DNA of 37,169 nucleotides. Source: JABDOU01 sp041567895. Lineage in GTDB: Bacteria > Actinomycetota > Acidimicrobiia > Spongiisociales > SHLN01. Location: contig JBFGAX010000024.1 of NCBI GenBank assembly GCA_041567895.1, positions 1-37,169 on the forward strand, given 5' to 3'. Below, piece after piece: positions 7,996 through 15,234 of this stretch. The position numbers and the translations under genes were made by a program. Numbering within the stretch: the stretch's first letter is position 1; every line of letters starts with the position of its first letter. Under the pieces are notes generated by a model. The model made no database searches. It saw only the letters and a program-made list of their open reading frames with translations, and had not been told where the DNA came from.

Positions 7996-8688
7996 ATGAG
8001 CGGAACCGATATTGCGTGGCTGGTGCTGTTGGTGCTGGTTGTCGCAGCCGTGGTTTTTTACTTGATGCGAAGCAAACCGGGGGTTCCGCCAGGCGTCGAT
8101 AGCCCAGAAGGCTCATTGGGCACGCCGGGTACCGCCGGCAAGGCCGGTGCCGCTCCCACGTCCGACACCCGCAAGGCCTCTCCGATGGATCCCGAGTTTG
8201 ATCCGTTGAGTGCTCATTTCGAGGCGCCGTCTCGAGCGCCAAAGCTCTCGGCCGACAGCGGGAGCCGCGAAACCATGTTTCCTGCCGGCGCCGCGGTCAC
8301 GATGCCCGAACCCTGGTTCGCACAGTTGCGAGGCCAGGGCATCGTTCCGGAAGAGGCTTCGGCGGGCGACATCGTGATCGGAGTTTTGCGTGCTGCCGGC
8401 TATATCGTGAACGACACGGGCGACAACACCTATCAAGTGACCAGGGGAGCGTCTAGCACCTACCTGGTGGTCGACCCGTACGACGAGAGCGGTTACCCGG
8501 AGATCGATGAATCTGAGATGGCCCGATTTGTGATGTCGTTCATGAACTCCAAAACCGGAAACGGTCTTTATGTCACAGACAAGTTCGCTCCGTTCGGCGT
8601 CTACGAGCGTGAGAAGCGAGAAAAGCGTATTCGCTTCATTTCGCGCGAGCGCCTGCAAGAGTTCGTGGACGGTATCACGGGGGTTTAG
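7996..8688 (+). CDS. Membrane-anchored protein with a possible Mrr-like restriction-fold domain
   Basis: I do not recognise a named family. The 230-residue protein begins with one membrane helix, about residues 7-24. A Gly/Pro/Ala-rich linker follows to about 95. The globular C-terminal domain, about 105-230, has a pattern reminiscent of Mrr/RecB-type restriction-endonuclease folds: a helix ending in VLRAAGYIVNDTG, a strand STYLVVDPYD, a long helix EMARFVMSFMNSK, then GLYVTDKFAPFGVYERE and IRFISRERLQEFVDGI. This resembles the part of Mrr where alternating strands end in a ‘L-I-D-G-x-x-L’ segment. The catalytic D...(Q/E)xK is not evident, so nuclease activity is doubtful. It sits 46 bp before tatA with a nearly identical leader, which suggests an envelope role. 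Confidence 0.6.
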   Translation: MSGTDIAWLVLLVLVVAAVVFYLMRSKPGVPPGVDSPEGSLGTPGTAGKAGAAPTSDTRKASPMDPEFDPLSAHFEAPSRAPKLSADSGSRETMFPAGAAVTMPEPWFAQLRGQGIVPEEASAGDIVIGVLRAAGYIVNDTGDNTYQVTRGASSTYLVVDPYDESGYPEIDESEMARFVMSFMNSKTGNGLYVTDKFAPFGVYEREKREKRIRFISRERLQEFVDGITGV

Positions 8689-8734
8689 ATAGTTCCGTCG
8701 GTAAACTCGTTCGCAGACCAAGGAGGTCAAGAAG

Positions 8735-8929
8735 ATGAATTTCCAGGGCTGGGAATGGATCATTCTCCTCGTAGCGCTCTTGTTGCTGTTCGGTGCCAAA
8801 AAGTTGCCCGAATTGGCTCGTTCACTTGGAGCTTCGAGCAAGGAATTCAAGAAGGGCCTCGAAGACGGTGCTAGGGACGAAGACGGCGAGAAGGTTGCCG
8901 AGGCCGACGCGACCACCGAAGACAGCTAG
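8735..8929 (+). CDS. tatA: Twin-arginine translocase TatA/TatE-type subunit
   Basis: TatA oligomers help move folded proteins across the membrane with TatC. The 64-residue protein has the short N-terminal membrane helix EWIILLVALLLLFG, the hinge FGAKKLPELARSLG, an amphipathic helix SSKEFKKGLED and an acidic tail, all typical. The length favours TatA over TatB. The ATG at 8735 follows a consensus AGGAGG at 8721-8726. No tatC is present in the window. It lies just upstream of the sigma-factor module. In Mycobacterium tuberculosis a tat gene (tatB) also sits beside sigE-rseA-htrA. Confidence 0.92.
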   Translation: MNFQGWEWIILLVALLLLFGAKKLPELARSLGASSKEFKKGLEDGARDEDGEKVAEADATTEDS

Positions 8930-8945
8930 TTCTGGTTCCGGCACG

Positions 8946-8971
8946 GGAACTTTGGCAGACGCGGGTTCGTT
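8946..8971 (+). promoter_or_regulatory. Candidate ECF-sigma (SigE-like) promoter
   Basis: GGAAC at 8946-8950 and CGTT at 8968-8971 are separated by 17 nt. This matches the general GGAAC-N16/17-CGTT form used by SigE/RpoE-type ECF sigma factors. It lies about 70-100 bp upstream of the ECF sigma gene, as expected for autoregulation. Predicted transcription would begin near 8977. A small dyad, CTGAC/GTCAG at 8978-8995, follows. Confidence 0.6.
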
Positions 8972-9040
8972 CTATCTCTGACTGTCGGAGGTCAGTCCAC
9001 GAGCGCCGCAAATCCATGATACAGCTCGCATGGGCTCGTG

Positions 9041-9595
9041 ATGTTTGCGATGCTTCTGGACGGCTCGATGGTTGATGAACAATCCGCCCACGAAACCGGC
9101 GGAATCCCGTCGTGGGAAGACGTTGCCAGAATCTATGGTCCAAAGATCTACAGTTTTTCCTATCGCCTCACTGGAAATCCCGACGACGCAGCTGACCTCA
9201 GTCAGGAGGTCATGCTTCGCGTTCGTAAAGGGCTTCCGTCCTATCGGCCGGGTACGTTCGAAGGGTGGCTCTGGCGGATCACGCGAAACGCGTTCATCGA
9301 TGATGTTCGCCGTCGGAAGAGACGTCCCGTCGTTCCGCTCTTCGATGGAACATCGCTCGACGCAACCCCGCCGCCGGACACAGTCATTGCCCGGGAACGA
9401 CTCGACGGTGAGATACAACAGGCATTGCTCGGGCTCCCCGTTGATTTTCGGGAGGCCGTCGTGTTGTGCGATGTCGTTGGTCTCAGCTACGACGAGATTG
9501 CATCAACTACAGGCGTCGCTCTTGGAACGGTCAGAAGTCGCATACATCGCGGACGCAAGTTGCTGCGTGAGGCTCTCACCGGGTACGAACGATGA
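9041..9595 (+). CDS. ECF RNA polymerase sigma factor, SigE/RpoE-like
   Basis: An alternative sigma factor of about 175-185 residues. Region 2 spans YRLTGNPDDAADLSQEVM to the basic stretch FIDDVRRRKRR, for -10 recognition. Region 4 includes LPVDFREAVVLCDVVG and the helix-turn-helix LSYDEIASTTGVALGTVRSR for -35 recognition. No anti-anti-sigma or extra C-terminal domain is present. Starts are ambiguous: GTG 9038, ATG 9041, ATG 9050 and ATG 9068 are all in frame. The last has a weak GGACGG upstream and would remove a hydrophobic stretch of ten residues. The stop overlaps the anti-sigma ATG, the usual sigma/anti-sigma coupling. The upstream GGAAC...CGTT suggests positive autoregulation. Confidence 0.93.
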   Translation: MFAMLLDGSMVDEQSAHETGGIPSWEDVARIYGPKIYSFSYRLTGNPDDAADLSQEVMLRVRKGLPSYRPGTFEGWLWRITRNAFIDDVRRRKRRPVVPLFDGTSLDATPPPDTVIARERLDGEIQQALLGLPVDFREAVVLCDVVGLSYDEIASTTGVALGTVRSRIHRGRKLLREALTGYER

Positions 9596-10005
9596 TTGAA
9601 GATCCAACCCTTCTCTCGGCCCATCTCGACGGTGAGTTGACCGACACCGAGGCGAACGCGATCGAACTGCACCTGGCTTCTTGTACAGAATGTCGCAAGG
9701 AATTCGACGAGCTCAGACAGGCGCGAGCGGCCGTGCGTGGCTTGCCGCTCTTGAATCCGCCGGCCGGGATCTTCGAAGACATGCTTCCGCAAGCCGAAAT
9801 CACGACAGAGAGGTCAGCGCGATATCGTTGGCTGGTGCCAGTTGCAGCAGCGATGGTTGCGGTGGTCGTGGCAGTTGGCGTTATCACTACGCCGCCATCC
9901 GTAGATATTCCCATGGAGCGCGTAGCGGTCCAGCATGCCGCTGGAAGTGCCGCCCAGCCCGACGTGCTTTTGATATCCGTCCCGATCGAGGGAATACCAC
10001 GATGA
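9592..10005 (+). CDS. Membrane zinc anti-sigma factor (ZAS/RseA-like)
   Basis: A 137-residue protein. Its N-terminal cytoplasmic domain has the zinc anti-sigma signature H-x3-C-x2-C in HLASCTEC, preceded by LSAHLDGELTDTE, typical of ZAS domains that hold ECF sigma factors inactive. One membrane helix follows (WLVPVAAAMVAVVVAVGVI), then a short extracytoplasmic tail of about 40 residues. The tail probably contacts the downstream RseB-like protein. ATG at 9592 overlaps the sigma stop (ATGA), and its own TGA overlaps the next start in the same way. The three proteins are thus likely made in fixed ratio. It would release the sigma factor after regulated proteolysis. Confidence 0.9.
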   Translation: MIEDPTLLSAHLDGELTDTEANAIELHLASCTECRKEFDELRQARAAVRGLPLLNPPAGIFEDMLPQAEITTERSARYRWLVPVAAAMVAVVVAVGVITTPPSVDIPMERVAVQHAAGSAAQPDVLLISVPIEGIPR

Positions 10006-10886
10006 GCGCGATGCTCGCGACCCTCGTGCTTGCACTGACCATCGCACCGTCTGCGTCACCGGAACTTGCCGAGCTGTTCAGTGCCGCGAATGAATCCGAG
10101 TTCTCGGGGAGACAGTTGTCGGTCACGTTTGCTGATGAAGGGACCGTAACCGACATCCGACATGTTGCGCAGAGCAAGGGAATGGCGATGGCTGAAACCA
10201 ACAAAGGTGCCACGATGGCGGGTTTTGGTGTTCTATACGACGATGACAAAACGGCGATGGCCTCACCGGATTCGATAGAGATGGTTTTCTCGGATCGGTA
10301 CGAAGTTTCGATAGAAACGACCGACCGCGGAATCGAAGCCACCGTGTATGAGGGTGAGCCGGTTCGGGCTCGCTTCGTATTTGACGTCGAGTCCGGGGCG
10401 CTTGCCATGACCGAAGTTTTCAGTGACGGCGAGCTGTTCCGGCTTCAATTGTTCATCCCCGATCCGCATGTGACGCCCATGCCGCCGATGGACGACATGG
10501 CCGAACCGGACATGATGGTCGAGGTCGCATCGCCACGACTGCCGGCGTTCGAGGGGTATCAAACGGGTGCCGAATTCGAAGCGGAAGCGGACGGAGTTCA
10601 CCGCTTTTACACGGACGGCCTGTTTCGCTTCTCGGTCTTCGCGTTCCCGCGGGACACAACCATTTCAGGGATGGATTCGGTATACGACGCAAACTACTTC
10701 GGCCGTGACGGCTACTACAGGTCGTACGGTCCTTCCATGACCACCGTCACATGGCAGTCCTCAGAAGAGACGTTCATCGTGACCGGAAATCTTCCGCCTG
10801 ATCATTTGACCACCGTGGTTTCGCAGCTTCCCGGGCCCGAAAAAAAGAGCTGGCTAGCGAAGATGTGGAGCAAGCTCTTCGGCTAG
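10002..10886 (+). CDS. RseB/MucB-like extracytoplasmic sensor of the sigma module
   Basis: A 294-residue protein with an N-terminal signal sequence, about residues 1-18. The early segment FSGRQLSVTFADEGTVTD and the later RFVFDVESGALAMTEVFSDG resemble the N-terminal lipid-sensing domain of RseB/MucB. HRFYTDGLFRFSVFAFP at about 200-216 resembles the hallmark Y-S-D-G-L-x-x-V-S-V-F start of the RseB C-terminal domain. By analogy it would bind the anti-sigma tail, shield it from protease, and detach on envelope stress. A basic WLAKMWSKLFG tail ends the protein. The family call rests on motif pattern and position, not full alignment. ATG at 10002 overlaps the anti-sigma stop. Confidence 0.65.
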   Translation: MSAMLATLVLALTIAPSASPELAELFSAANESEFSGRQLSVTFADEGTVTDIRHVAQSKGMAMAETNKGATMAGFGVLYDDDKTAMASPDSIEMVFSDRYEVSIETTDRGIEATVYEGEPVRARFVFDVESGALAMTEVFSDGELFRLQLFIPDPHVTPMPPMDDMAEPDMMVEVASPRLPAFEGYQTGAEFEAEADGVHRFYTDGLFRFSVFAFPRDTTISGMDSVYDANYFGRDGYYRSYGPSMTTVTWQSSEETFIVTGNLPPDHLTTVVSQLPGPEKKSWLAKMWSKLFG

Positions 10887-10901
10887 CGCCGGATGGAGGA
10901 A

Positions 10902-10922
10902 CCTCTCCTGGAAGGGGAGAGG
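10902..10922. terminator. Hairpin terminator between convergent operons
   Basis: CCTCTCC at 10902-10908 and GGAGAGG at 10916-10922 form a perfect 7-bp stem with a 7-nt loop. It lies 16 bp after the RseB-like stop and 10 bp before the stop of the convergent Wzz/kinase gene, so it can serve both strands. There is no long T-run, as is common in high-GC bacteria. Confidence 0.6.
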
Positions 10923-10931
10923 GGCCGCGGG

Positions 10932-12983
10932 TTATTTGTCGGGCTGGCCACCGCCACCAGGATTTCTTCCGCGACGGCTCGAACCCCGAATCGGTTCATC
11001 GGATGGCATGCCTGCGTCTCGGCCCTCGGGTTGGCGGGGACGTCGCACCTTGCGCGGACCATTTCCAGGCGTGGCGCCGAACCCGTCGGCACCGACTTCT
11101 GCCCTCCCGGTTGAATCTTTGCGACCGCCAGACCCGTTGCTATTGCCACGGCCGGATGCCTTCTTGTCGCTGCTTTCGAATCCGAGCCCGAGGATGTCCT
11201 TCATGGAACCATCCGAAGCGGTCATCTCGGCACGAAGAGGAGCTTTGGTATATATGTAGCCGATTGCGGGAGTTTCTATGAAATGCAGCCGATCGGCCAC
11301 CTCTTCCAGCTCTCCTACGCGGCTGTTGTGGGGAACGATGACAGCAACGCCGTCGACGTACCGCACGAGCGTGCTGGCGTATGCCACCTGAAGCAGCGGC
11401 GGACCGTCGATGAGGACCAGGTCGAACTGATCCCTGACGTCCTGGAAGAACCGTTGGGTTTCCTCGCTTCTGAAGAATGTCGAGGCTTCCACCGGCTGGC
11501 GCCCACGCCACAGAACGTACAACGAACGATTGTCAGTGACGACGACCTCCTGAATCGCCTGGTCCAGTGTCACGTGTCCGGCGACCACCTCAGTGATGCC
11601 GTACTGGGGCTGTACATCGCCCAACAGAAGACGTGTGACTTCTTGATTTCCGAAGTCGGCATCGATGATCAGAACCTTCAAGCCTTCGCGAGCCGCAGCG
11701 ATCGCCGTGTTGGCTGCCGTGGTGGTCTTGCCAGAACCGAGGGTTGCCGACACCATCATCAGGCTGCGAGCGCCGGCTGCTGCCGCCCGGATGTCGACAG
11801 CCGCTGCAGCAAACCTGAACGACTCTGCCGACGCCGACGTCGGGGCGCTCGTGACCGGAAGCGGCGACTTGATGCCCTCGAGGGCGAAGTTGGGAACCTC
11901 GGCGAGCAAGGGAGCGTTGAGGACCAGCTCTGGCAGCAACCGGCTGCCGAATGCCCTTCGCCGTGATGCGAGGAAGTACGCAAGTGCGGCTGCGACGCCC
12001 ATTCCAAGAATGAGAGAGGCGGCAAGCACGCGGGTGGTTCCTACGGTCGACGGGTCTTCTGGAGGCAACGCTTGTGAGAAGATCGTGAGGCCGATTCCAT
12101 TGCTTTCGGTTGCGATGAAAATCTCATTTGCCTGCCCACTGAGACTGGCGATTTCGTCGATCGCATCCTGTTGTTCAGCCAGGAGCGCAACCAGTTCCGG
12201 ATCTCGCTGCTCGATCCGGCTGATGACCTCCCATCGAGAAAAGTCCGCGGTGAGGTCGGCCAGCTGGTCGCGCAGCTCAGCCTGCCGGTCGGAGCCTTCA
12301 GCGGCGTTCTGGAGCTCTCCGCGCAACCGGTTCAGATCTTCCAGGGCTTGTTGGAATTGATCGTCCAGTTCGCTGCGCACAGCATCCTGGGCCTGAAGCG
12401 CAATGATCTCTTGTTGGATCTCGTTGAGCCGCAGCTCGGACGCTTCTTTGAGCTGATCGATCTGAGATACGACGTTGTTTGCAACAGACGCAACCTGAGC
12501 GGTCCGGACCTTCTGATACGCTTCGACGATTGAGTTTGCGCCGGCAGCCGCGGCCTCAGGGCTGTCGGCATCGAAGGTGACTGTTATCAGGTTGACATCC
12601 CGACTCGAGGTGATGGTCCTGCTCGAGGTGACATCATCCGGACTCCACACGAATCCGCGGGCCGCGAGTAGTTGCGACGCTTCTTCTGCAACCGCATTCG
12701 TTTCGAGGATCTCCACTTGATCGGCGACGTATCGCTGCGTGTCCGTCGTGCGGGCCACCGCCGCTGCCGTGTCGAACGGGTTCGACGCGGCCGGATCCTC
12801 GACGAACAGTTCGGCTTCGGCCGTGTAACCGGCAGGAATCAGTTCCTGGGCGAGCAACCCCAACATTGCGATCGAGGTGACGATGACGAGCACCAGCCAG
12901 CGGTACCTCCACATGGCAGCGAGGATGCTCGGTTGCTCCAGCGCCGCAATGTCGTCGAAGTCTCTCGGTCGCATTGTGTCCAT
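10932..12983 (-). CDS. Wzz/BY-kinase-like polysaccharide chain-length/co-polymerase protein 1, no tyrosine tail
   Basis: A 683-residue polysaccharide co-polymerase of the Wzz-plus-BY-kinase type. An N-terminal membrane helix (about 28-48) precedes the Wzz periplasmic domain. A long coiled coil spans about 170-285, and a second helix about 318-340. The cytoplasmic ATPase domain has Walker A SATLGSGKTTT (412-422), Walker A' VLIIDADFG (437-445) and Walker B LVLIDGPP (522-529). It should control polymer length with the Wzy proteins of this locus. The last tyrosine is at 578. The Gly/Ser/Arg-rich tail of about 100 residues lacks the tyrosine cluster that BY-kinases autophosphorylate. The ATG at 12983 has AGAGGA upstream. 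It is a paralogue of the protein at 27893-29755. Confidence 0.88.
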   Translation of the reverse strand: MDTMRPRDFDDIAALEQPSILAAMWRYRWLVLVIVTSIAMLGLLAQELIPAGYTAEAELFVEDPAASNPFDTAAAVARTTDTQRYVADQVEILETNAVAEEASQLLAARGFVWSPDDVTSSRTITSSRDVNLITVTFDADSPEAAAAGANSIVEAYQKVRTAQVASVANNVVSQIDQLKEASELRLNEIQQEIIALQAQDAVRSELDDQFQQALEDLNRLRGELQNAAEGSDRQAELRDQLADLTADFSRWEVISRIEQRDPELVALLAEQQDAIDEIASLSGQANEIFIATESNGIGLTIFSQALPPEDPSTVGTTRVLAASLILGMGVAAALAYFLASRRRAFGSRLLPELVLNAPLLAEVPNFALEGIKSPLPVTSAPTSASAESFRFAAAAVDIRAAAAGARSLMMVSATLGSGKTTTAANTAIAAAREGLKVLIIDADFGNQEVTRLLLGDVQPQYGITEVVAGHVTLDQAIQEVVVTDNRSLYVLWRGRQPVEASTFFRSEETQRFFQDVRDQFDLVLIDGPPLLQVAYASTLVRYVDGVAVIVPHNSRVGELEEVADRLHFIETPAIGYIYTKAPLRAEMTASDGSMKDILGLGFESSDKKASGRGNSNGSGGRKDSTGRAEVGADGFGATPGNGPRKVRRPRQPEGRDAGMPSDEPIRGSSRRGRNPGGGGQPDK

Positions 12984-13190
12984 ATCGTCCTCTTACGCGT
13001 TCTTCCTGGGTGGTTGGCAGACCATCTTCAGTGTATGAGAGGTCTTCGAGTGTTTATCGAGCCTCGGGGCGCTTTTCTGAACGGCACCGAGGCGACAATT
13101 CCGGATACCGGCAGCGAAAGTCTCTCCGCACCAGTAAGACTCCGCCGTGGTCGTCAGCATACACGCCCCGCTTGATTGAGCCTCTGCGAG

Positions 13191-13889
13191 TCAATGGCCC
13201 TTTCCGTCGCCCATCGCTGCCGGGATTGTTCTGAGCAAGATCTCGAGATCCTTTGCGAAGGAAATGGAATCGACATAGTCGATGTCGATATCGGTTGCCT
13301 CGTGCATCGGCAGGTCACCGCGGGCAGAGACTTGCCAGAGCCCTGTGACGCCGGGCTTCACGACGTGACGTTGATGCTGCCAAGGTTCGTACTGCTCGAC
13401 GATCTGCACCATCTCGGGACGGGGTCCGACGAGGCTCATGTCTCCAAGTACAACGTTCCAAAGCTGAGGTAGCTCGTCGAGGCTCCACCTGCGCATGAAG
13501 CGACCGAGGTCGGTCAGGCGAGGGTCATTGGCGTCTTTGTGACTCACCCTGCGGTCGGCCCCAACAAAATCAGGCGGGCCTGCCCGGCGATCAGGCTCCA
13601 TTGAACGAAACTTGTAGACGTTGAACACGCGCCCGCCACGTCCGACCCGCTGTTGCTTGAGAATGATCGGATTGCCCAGATCGCGGTAGACGAGGAATGC
13701 GACAATCAAACAAATCGGGAGCGTGACGATGGTGAGGATCAATCCGCCGATGAAATCAATTGCCGGCTTGACAACCTGTACATACAGGGTCGGGGTGAAG
13801 CTGATCTCGGCGAAGCGCCGGGGATCTAAGCGTTCGATCTGCGTAGCTGCAGAACCTTGTCGATCCATCGGGGTTGCGTTTTGTGTCAT
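13191..13889 (-). CDS. Undecaprenyl-phosphate sugar-1-phosphate transferase (phosphoglycosyl transferase)
   Basis: This 232-residue protein is a short monotopic phosphoglycosyl transferase (bacterial sugar transferase, PglC/WbaP C-terminal-domain class). It starts repeat-unit synthesis by placing a sugar-1-phosphate on undecaprenyl phosphate at the inner membrane face. It has one N-terminal re-entrant/membrane helix (IDFIGGLILTIVTLPICLIV). Then come VYKFRSM, the catalytic Asp-Glu in WSLDELPQLWNV, GDMSLVGPRPE and VVKPGVTGLWQVSARGD. The sugar cannot be deduced. The ATG at 13889 lacks a strong ribosome site, so a later start at 13868 cannot be excluded. It lies 207 bp upstream of the Wzz/kinase gene on the same strand. 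Confidence 0.92.
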   Translation of the reverse strand: MTQNATPMDRQGSAATQIERLDPRRFAEISFTPTLYVQVVKPAIDFIGGLILTIVTLPICLIVAFLVYRDLGNPIILKQQRVGRGGRVFNVYKFRSMEPDRRAGPPDFVGADRRVSHKDANDPRLTDLGRFMRRWSLDELPQLWNVVLGDMSLVGPRPEMVQIVEQYEPWQHQRHVVKPGVTGLWQVSARGDLPMHEATDIDIDYVDSISFAKDLEILLRTIPAAMGDGKGH

Positions 13890-13964
13890 TGTGTTTCGCC
13901 CAGCGTTACGGTTACAGCCCCGTGCCCAGAGCTGTTCGTTCCCATATCGACCTCAGTGACGCAT

Positions 13965-13996
13965 TTTGTACTGATTCTGTGCAGCACAACTGTCAA
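13965..13996 (-). promoter_or_regulatory. Weak promoter candidate for the phosphoglycosyl transferase gene
   Basis: On the minus strand TTGACA (13996-13991) is followed 20 nt later by TACAAA (13970-13965), about 75 bp upstream of ATG 13889. The boxes are good, but the spacing is longer than the usual 16-18 nt, so this is tentative. The remainder of 13997-14255 shows no clear gene. Confidence 0.25.
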
Positions 13997-14255
13997 GATC
14001 GTCCCACCTTCCCCCGTGAACCAGTGCTTTCCCGGAGTTTCAGCGCTACCAACAAAGCGTAGTCACGCTGGTTGTTGCCGTCTCCCGAAACGAGCTGGTT
14101 TTCTCAGCGCACGCTACGGCTGTGACGCGTTCATTAGCCATAGGTCGCAGGGATTATTTCCAACATGGCCCGATTCTGAGATTTGATCGGATCGGATGCA
14201 GCGAAATGAGGCAAAGGGCTAGCATCCCCGCTTCGCGGTTGAGTATGCCGCAAGT

Positions 14256-14308
14256 ATCCGAGTCGTTCGGATCTGCACCACCATGGCTGATTCGACACCT
14301 TTGTCGAA
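14256..14308. promoter_or_regulatory. Two perfect inverted repeats upstream of the peroxiredoxin operon
   Basis: ATCCGA-N5-TCGGAT spans 14256-14272. TTCGACA-N4-TGTCGAA spans 14291-14308, which ends 33 bp before the peroxiredoxin start. Both arms are perfect. They could be operator half-sites for a redox- or metal-responsive repressor. The second could also fold as a leader hairpin. No regulator gene lies next to them. Confidence 0.4.
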
Positions 14309-14341
14309 GGGCCGTCAACACAATCGGAGAACGTGAACGAC

Positions 14342-14806
14342 ATGGCAGTAAAAGTGGGCGATAAGGCACCGGATTTCAAACTCGTCAATCAGTCCAAAGA
14401 AGTGGTCGAACTCGCCGATTTCTCCGGGTCACGAACTCTCGTCGTGTTCATTCCCTTCCCATTCACCGGCGTTTGTGAGGGTGAGCTGTGCATGCTCCGT
14501 GATTCTCAGTCAGATTTCAACGAACTCGATGCCAGGGTGGTTGTGATCACCTGTGACACGCGTCCGGCAAATGCAAGGTGGGCGGCCGACAACGGATTCA
14601 CGTATCCCATCCTTTCTGACTTTTGGCCGCACGGCGAAATCGCCCGTGCCTATGGATGTTTCAACGAATCGACCGGCGTCGCAGATCGAACCACCTATGT
14701 GTTGGATGAGGAATCCGTCGTACAAGCGGTGATATCGAGCGATCAGCTCAGCGTCGCGCGCGAGCACGACGCATACGTCGAGGCACTCGCTGCCATAGGG
14801 TCATGA
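14342..14806 (+). CDS. AhpE-like peroxiredoxin
   Basis: A 154-residue thiol peroxidase that reduces hydrogen peroxide, organic peroxides or peroxynitrite. The peroxidatic Cys45 is in the universal P-x3-T-x2-C motif (PFPFTGVC). LSDFWPHGEIARAYGCFNE and GVADRTTYVLD are characteristic of the AhpE subgroup of Actinobacteria. Additional cysteines at 50, 71 and 106 mean a resolving cysteine is possible, unlike the strict 1-Cys mycobacterial AhpE. ATG at 14342 is preferred over GTG 14333, because GGAGA at 14326-14330 would be too close to the GTG. Its stop overlaps the next ATG, so it is coupled to an ArsC-type protein. Confidence 0.92.
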   Translation: MAVKVGDKAPDFKLVNQSKEVVELADFSGSRTLVVFIPFPFTGVCEGELCMLRDSQSDFNELDARVVVITCDTRPANARWAADNGFTYPILSDFWPHGEIARAYGCFNESTGVADRTTYVLDEESVVQAVISSDQLSVAREHDAYVEALAAIGS

Positions 14807-15234
14807 CGCTGGACGTCCTTGTCCTATGCACCGGCAACCGATGCCGATCGCAAATGGCCGAGGGGTGGCTGAGGGGGTTCGCAGGCGACCGTCTCTCAAT
14901 TGCCAGCGCCGGACTCAGCCCCTCCGAGGTTCATCCGATCGCGGCCGCTGTCATGTCGGAAGTCGGCATAGATTTGTCCGGTCACACGTCGAAGCACCTC
15001 GATACTTTCGGCGACGTCGAGGTCAAAATGGTGGTGACGGTGTGCGATTCCGCCGCCGAGGCCTGTCCGGCGTTTCCTTCTGCAACGAGGGTCATGCATC
15101 ACGCGTTCGCAGACCCCGATCGACCACATCTGCCGTACGACGAGCAACTAGCCGTCATGCGTGCGTCGAGAGACGAAATTGGATTGTGGGCGCGTTCGTT
15201 CGTCGACGATCTCGTCGAAGCTCAGGACACGTAA
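14803..15234 (+). CDS. arsC: Thioredoxin-coupled arsenate reductase ArsC / low-molecular-weight phosphatase fold
   Basis: A 143-residue member of the LMW-PTP-fold ArsC family, which reduces arsenate to arsenite with thioredoxin. The P-loop CTGNRCRSQMAEGW gives CX5R with Cys9 and Arg15, plus Cys14. VVTVCDSAAEACPAFP supplies Cys81 and Cys88, the disulfide relay pair. Each is one position earlier than in Staphylococcus aureus ArsC (10, 15, 82, 89). No arsR, arsB or acr3 is nearby, so resistance may be incidental or a phosphatase role is possible. ATG 14803 overlaps the peroxiredoxin stop, linking two thiol-dependent enzymes. Its 3' end overlaps the convergent gene by 13 bp. Confidence 0.87.
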   Translation: MTLDVLVLCTGNRCRSQMAEGWLRGFAGDRLSIASAGLSPSEVHPIAAAVMSEVGIDLSGHTSKHLDTFGDVEVKMVVTVCDSAAEACPAFPSATRVMHHAFADPDRPHLPYDEQLAVMRASRDEIGLWARSFVDDLVEAQDT

